Assembly (NCBI GenBank): GCA_902524215.1
Contig: CABZCK010000006.1
Location: forward strand, 1 to 64,000
Origin: an uncultured SAR116 cluster alpha proteobacterium
Lineage (GTDB): Bacteria > Pseudomonadota > Alphaproteobacteria > Puniceispirillales > Marisalimonadaceae
Direction: 5' to 3'
Length of the DNA: 64,000 nucleotides
Shown: positions 59,943 through 64,000 of the stretch, piece after piece
Numbering within the stretch: position 1 is the first letter of the stretch
Layout of the letters: each line of letters starts with the position of its first letter
Position numbers and translations under genes: made by a program
Notes under the pieces: generated by a model
Told to the model about the DNA's origin: nothing
Database searches by the model: none
Seen by the model: only the letters and a program-made list of their open reading frames with translations

Positions 59943-60962
59943 TTAAATTATTTTTAATAATTTGGACTTAAATGATGATAATATTTCTTTGTTGATAGGT
60001 CTTTCGGGAATACCCCCACTCAAAATATTTAATAACTGATTCGCTACAAATTCTGACATTTTTTTTCTACTGTCTACAGTAACCCCAGCCATATGAGGTG
60101 TAGCAACAACATTTTTCATTTTTAATAGCTTATGATCAGGATTAGGTGGTTCCTTTTCCCAAACATCTAAACCTGCCCCAGATAGATGTCCATTATTTAA
60201 AAAAGTTTCTAAATCGTCTTCATTATGAATAGAACCTCTTGAAGTTGTAATAAAAAGACTACCCTTTTTCATTTTTGAATAAAAATTTTTATCAATAGAA
60301 TTATGGGTTTCTTTTGTTAGTGGAATATGAACTGAAACTATGTCACTTTTGAAAAGTAATTCATCTAAGTTTGTTTTTTTTGCATTGAATTTGGAAAATC
60401 GTTCATTAGTGATATAAGGATCATAAGCAAGGATGTCGCAATTAAATCCATTTTGACAAATTTCTGCCACCCTAGCTCCAGTATTCCCTAGACCTATTAG
60501 TCCAACTGTTTTTTTAAATAAATTCCTCCCTATAAAATCTTCTCTTGCTCCACTCCAACCTTTTCTTAATAATAAATCAGTTTCTGTAACCCTTTTTAAC
60601 AAGTCAAGCATAAACGCTACAGCATGCTCAGCAACTGCTTCAGCATTCCCTCCAGTTTGATTAACTACAAGAACACCTCTTTTAGTACATGCTTCTACAT
60701 CTATAGTGTCATACCCAGCACCACCAGATGACACTAAAATTAGATTTGGTGTTTTTGATAAAAATTCTTCGTTAACATGAAAAATTTTTGGTACTTCATC
60801 ACGAGCAGCTGAAACTTGAAAGGCATGAGCTGTTTCTAACTCTTTGAAAGATTGTTCAATATTATTACTTTCAATTTTTACAACTTCTATTTTATTTTGA
60901 TTTTCTAAAATTGATATACCTTCTTGAGCAGGTAAATTATCTAAATATACAATTTTCACCAT
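59943..60962 (-). CDS. D-2-hydroxyacid dehydrogenase
   Basis: ORF; GLIGLGNTGARVA, TSRGSIHNEDDL, TPHMAGVT. Confidence 0.92.
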   Translation of the reverse strand: MVKIVYLDNLPAQEGISILENQNKIEVVKIESNNIEQSFKELETAHAFQVSAARDEVPKIFHVNEEFLSKTPNLILVSSGGAGYDTIDVEACTKRGVLVVNQTGGNAEAVAEHAVAFMLDLLKRVTETDLLLRKGWSGAREDFIGRNLFKKTVGLIGLGNTGARVAEICQNGFNCDILAYDPYITNERFSKFNAKKTNLDELLFKSDIVSVHIPLTKETHNSIDKNFYSKMKKGSLFITTSRGSIHNEDDLETFLNNGHLSGAGLDVWEKEPPNPDHKLLKMKNVVATPHMAGVTVDSRKKMSEFVANQLLNILSGGIPERPINKEILSSFKSKLLKII

Positions 60963-61060
60963 TTTATTTATCTGTTTTTATTTTCTTAAGAAATTTATTG
61001 TTAAAGTTAGTCTTTATAATATACGGTTAATAATCAATATTTTTTTTAGTTTTAAGATTT

Positions 61061-61438
61061 ATGATCAAAAGAATTCAAATACCTGATATTTTACAACCAG
61101 TAAGTCACTATTGTCATGTTGTGGAATCAAATAACATAATTTGGATATCAGGTTTAGTTGGAATGAATTATGATAATTCAATTCCAGAAAATACAAAAGA
61201 TCAATTTGATATTGCAATGAGAGATTTTGATACTTGTTTAAAAGCTGCTGGTGGAGATTTTTCATCTGTTACAAAGGTCAGAGTTTTTTTAACTAATATA
61301 AATGATAGAAAAATTATTAATCCAAAAAGAATTGAATATTTTGGGGAACACAAACCTGCTTCTACTTTATTAGAAGTAAGTGCTTTAGTAGATCCTCGAA
61401 TGAAAGTTGAAATTGAGGCTGAGGCAATAAAACTTTAA
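61061..61438 (+). CDS. RidA family protein
   Basis: ORF; WISGLVGM, FDTCLKAAGGDFSSVTKVRVFLTNI, EIEAEAI. Confidence 0.9.
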   Translation: MIKRIQIPDILQPVSHYCHVVESNNIIWISGLVGMNYDNSIPENTKDQFDIAMRDFDTCLKAAGGDFSSVTKVRVFLTNINDRKIINPKRIEYFGEHKPASTLLEVSALVDPRMKVEIEAEAIKL

Positions 61439-62745
61439 TGAACCTAACAAATTTAAATGCGTTTGAAATTTTAAAGTTATTTAACTCCAATAAACTCAGT
61501 GTCGTTGAATATGTTTCTGAGTTAATAAGCCACATAAAATTAAGAGAGCCAAGTGTTGAAGCATGGGCTTTTTTAAATGAAGATTTAGTTAAGAATTACG
61601 CAAAAACAATTGATGAAAAACGATCTAACAATTTGCAAAAATCTTTTGCCGGGATTCCCATAGGAATAAAAGACATTATTGACACTAGAGACTTTCCAAC
61701 AGAAAATGGTTCAAAAACTTGTTTAGGTAGAAAACCCAAAGAAGACGCTCACCTTGTAAAATTGTTACGAGAAAATGATATCATTATATTTGGTAAATGC
61801 GTCACAACTGAATTTGCATTATCAGCTCCAGGAAAAACAAAAAACCCAAATGACCTTGAATGTACACCTGGTGGTTCTTCATCGGGATCAGCTGCCGCTG
61901 TAGCCGACAAAATGATACCAACATCAATTGGAACTCAAACTGGAGGATCAGTTTTAAGACCTGCTTCATTTAATGGAATAATTGGTTTTAAGCCAACTTT
62001 TGGATCTATTTCAAGATCAGGTATTTCTCCAATTTCTTATCGATTAGATCATCCGGGAGTTTATGCAAGATGTATTGAGGATATTAGAATTATTTCTAAT
62101 TTAATCATTTCATATGATGAAAATGATTATGACATGATTAAAAATTTGTCTTTAAAAGAAAATATTGTTGAAAAATCTGATTATAAATTTGCTTTTGTAA
62201 AAGGACCTGCGTGGCCTAAAGGTGATGAAGATATGAAGGAAAACTTTGAAGAATTTATAAGCAAAAGCAAATTGAATATTACTGAAATAAATTTACCTGA
62301 AACTTTTGATAATGCTCTTCATCATCATGAGATAATAATGAATGGTGGAATATATTCATCTCTAAAAAAAGTTTATAAAGATGATAAAAAAAATTTGCAC
62401 CCCTATACAATAACTAGAATTGAAAATGGACTTAATCAAAATGCTTCCGATTATGTTGATTCTATTGAGAGTGCGAAAAAAATGAAGTTTGATTTAAATA
62501 CAATTTTCAAAAAGTTTGATGCAATCATTACTCCAGCAGCTCCTGGTGAAGCACCTAGAGACCTCTCAACAACTGGCAATGCTATGTTTAATGGATATTG
62601 GACTATGATGGGTGTTCCTGCGATAAGTTTACCTTTATTAAAAGGAAAGAACTCACTGCCGATAGGCGTCCAAATAATAACTCCGTGGAAGAAAGATAAT
62701 TTACTTCTTAAGATTTCGGATGCTATATTAAAAGATTATCAATAA
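61438..62745 (+). CDS. amidase (amidase signature family)
   Basis: ORF; GIPIGIKDIID, GGSSSGSAAAVADKMIPTSIGTQTGGSVLRPA. Confidence 0.95.
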   Translation: MNLTNLNAFEILKLFNSNKLSVVEYVSELISHIKLREPSVEAWAFLNEDLVKNYAKTIDEKRSNNLQKSFAGIPIGIKDIIDTRDFPTENGSKTCLGRKPKEDAHLVKLLRENDIIIFGKCVTTEFALSAPGKTKNPNDLECTPGGSSSGSAAAVADKMIPTSIGTQTGGSVLRPASFNGIIGFKPTFGSISRSGISPISYRLDHPGVYARCIEDIRIISNLIISYDENDYDMIKNLSLKENIVEKSDYKFAFVKGPAWPKGDEDMKENFEEFISKSKLNITEINLPETFDNALHHHEIIMNGGIYSSLKKVYKDDKKNLHPYTITRIENGLNQNASDYVDSIESAKKMKFDLNTIFKKFDAIITPAAPGEAPRDLSTTGNAMFNGYWTMMGVPAISLPLLKGKNSLPIGVQIITPWKKDNLLLKISDAILKDYQ

Positions 62746-62754
62746 CTTAACTAA

Positions 62755-63366
62755 TTAAAAACTGATATGGGGCTTTATTTGTAAATAACCATCGATTGCC
62801 ATTTCAGTTGATAGATATATTAAGAATACTAATCCAACATACGATAACCATTTAAATTTTGTTAAAAGCCTTACAATTGCAGAAGCAAAAATTGCAATTA
62901 ACAAAATTGAAAATCCAATTCCAAACATGAGTAAATAAGTTTGATCTCTTGCAATTGCAGTAACAGCTATAACATTATCTAAAGACATAGATATATCAGC
63001 AATTGTAATTGTAATTAAAGCATTTTTCATGCTCTTACCTTTAACCTTTTCAGTAACATCTTCTTTATTTTTTTCGTCACTTTTTGAAAATTCCTTTATG
63101 TCTTGATAAAATTTAAAGCAAACCCAATACAGTAATAAAGCTCCAACAAGAAGCAAACCTGGAATTGTTATTAAATAAGACGCTACTAATGCAAATAGAA
63201 TACGAAGTATAGCTGCAGCAAGAAGTCCAAAGAAAATGATCTTTCTTCTATCTTTTTCTGCAAATGAAGCAGCAGCCATACCAATTATTAAAGCATTGTC
63301 ACCTGATAAAACAATATCTGCTAAAACAATTTGTGAAATATCTAAAATAAAATCAATCACAAGCAT
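62755..63366 (-). CDS. TerC family integral membrane protein
   Basis: ORF; VLADIVLSGDNALIIGMAA, ADISMSLDNVIAV. Confidence 0.92.
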   Translation of the reverse strand: MLVIDFILDISQIVLADIVLSGDNALIIGMAAASFAEKDRRKIIFFGLLAAAILRILFALVASYLITIPGLLLVGALLLYWVCFKFYQDIKEFSKSDEKNKEDVTEKVKGKSMKNALITITIADISMSLDNVIAVTAIARDQTYLLMFGIGFSILLIAIFASAIVRLLTKFKWLSYVGLVFLIYLSTEMAIDGYLQIKPHISF

Positions 63367-63513
63367 GAAGTTACAATAATTTAAATCTTTTTAACATTAG
63401 TATTTGTATTTAAATTATATTTTTACTAATTTCTAACTAGTGTCAATTTGCACAAAAATTTACTTAACTTGATTATATTAGTAATCAATTATAAAAATTT
63501 TATCGGAGAACTT

Positions 63514-64000
63514 ATGTCATATCGGTTTGATTATATTGTTGTAGGTGCTGGATCTGCTGGATGTGCTGTAGCTAACAGATTATCTTTTAATAAAAATAAA
63601 ACAGTGCTTTTATTAGAAGCAGGAAAATCTAGTCATCCTCTTGCCAGAATTCCAGTTAGTTTTGCATTATTGTTTGATCATCCTACAGCAAATTGGAGAT
63701 ATAGATCTCATGCTGATGAAAAAACATCAAACAGAAACATACCAATTCCAAGAGGTAAATTAGTTGGTGGATCAAGCGCGATTAATGGTTTAGTTTATGT
63801 ACGCGGTCAAAACTTAGATTATGATATATGGGCTCAAATGGGAAACAAAGGATGGTCATCAGAAGAAGTATTTCCATTTTTTAAAAAATTAGAAAATTAT
63901 GTAAATCCTTGTGAAGATTTAAGAGGAAAAAAAGGCTTGGTTAATATTTCTCAAGTTACTGATCGAAATCCAATATATGAAGCTATGTTTGAAGCAGGTA
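63514..64000 (+). CDS. GMC-family oxidoreductase (choline dehydrogenase-like), truncated by the window edge
   Basis: Manual translation MSYRFDYIVVGAGSAGCAVANRLSF...GKLVGGSSAINGLVYVRG; SD GGAGAA upstream; no stop before 64000. Confidence 0.9.
   Translation, partial: MSYRFDYIVVGAGSAGCAVANRLSFNKNKTVLLLEAGKSSHPLARIPVSFALLFDHPTANWRYRSHADEKTSNRNIPIPRGKLVGGSSAINGLVYVRGQNLDYDIWAQMGNKGWSSEEVFPFFKKLENYVNPCEDLRGKKGLVNISQVTDRNPIYEAMFEAG

Noticed and set aside
1-64000. CRISPR arrays, prophage, restriction-modification, toxin-antitoxin or biosynthetic megagene clusters
   Set aside because: No regularly spaced repeats and no diagnostic proteins for any of these were found by reading the ORFs and intergenic gaps.

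Overview
This 64 kb window is AT-rich bacterial chromosome with dense, mostly co-oriented gene blocks. It looks like a streamlined marine alphaproteobacterium; that placement is inferred from gene content, codon bias and synteny, with no search run. Recognisable blocks are: (i) a catabolic/transport block at 0-14 kb (alpha/beta hydrolase, SDR, BKACE/DUF849 beta-keto acid cleavage enzyme, 3-hydroxyacyl-CoA-dehydrogenase-like enzyme, TRAP transporter with an extra membrane gene, epimerase, DapA-like enzyme, PhyH dioxygenase); (ii) a housekeeping block at 14-44 kb (trmL, hemY-like/mitofilin-like/hemD/hemC diverging from tsaD-gpsA, lipid-A type glycosyltransferases, pepA, kdsB, pheA, SRP RNA-dnaX-recR, def-fmt-truA, dapE-dapD, argB, engB, yidC-yidD-rnpA-rpmH, gpt); (iii) tRNA-Arg(ACG) followed by a patch of short uncharacterised genes at 44.5-49 kb, including one reading frame broken by a single in-frame TGA; (iv) a second catabolic block at 50-64 kb (alcohol dehydrogenase, D-aminoacylase, CaiB/BaiF, a second 3HCDH paralogue, GST, SDR, hydroxyacid dehydrogenase, RidA, amidase, GMC oxidoreductase running off the edge). 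I saw no CRISPR array, integrase, transposase, prophage or recognisable defence system. The best leads are a carnitine-degradation-like dehydrogenase/BKACE pair, the four-gene TRAP locus with its internal terminator and leader inverted repeat, the interrupted ORF at 46.3 kb, and the uncharacterised patch beside the tRNA. None is established as a new system.
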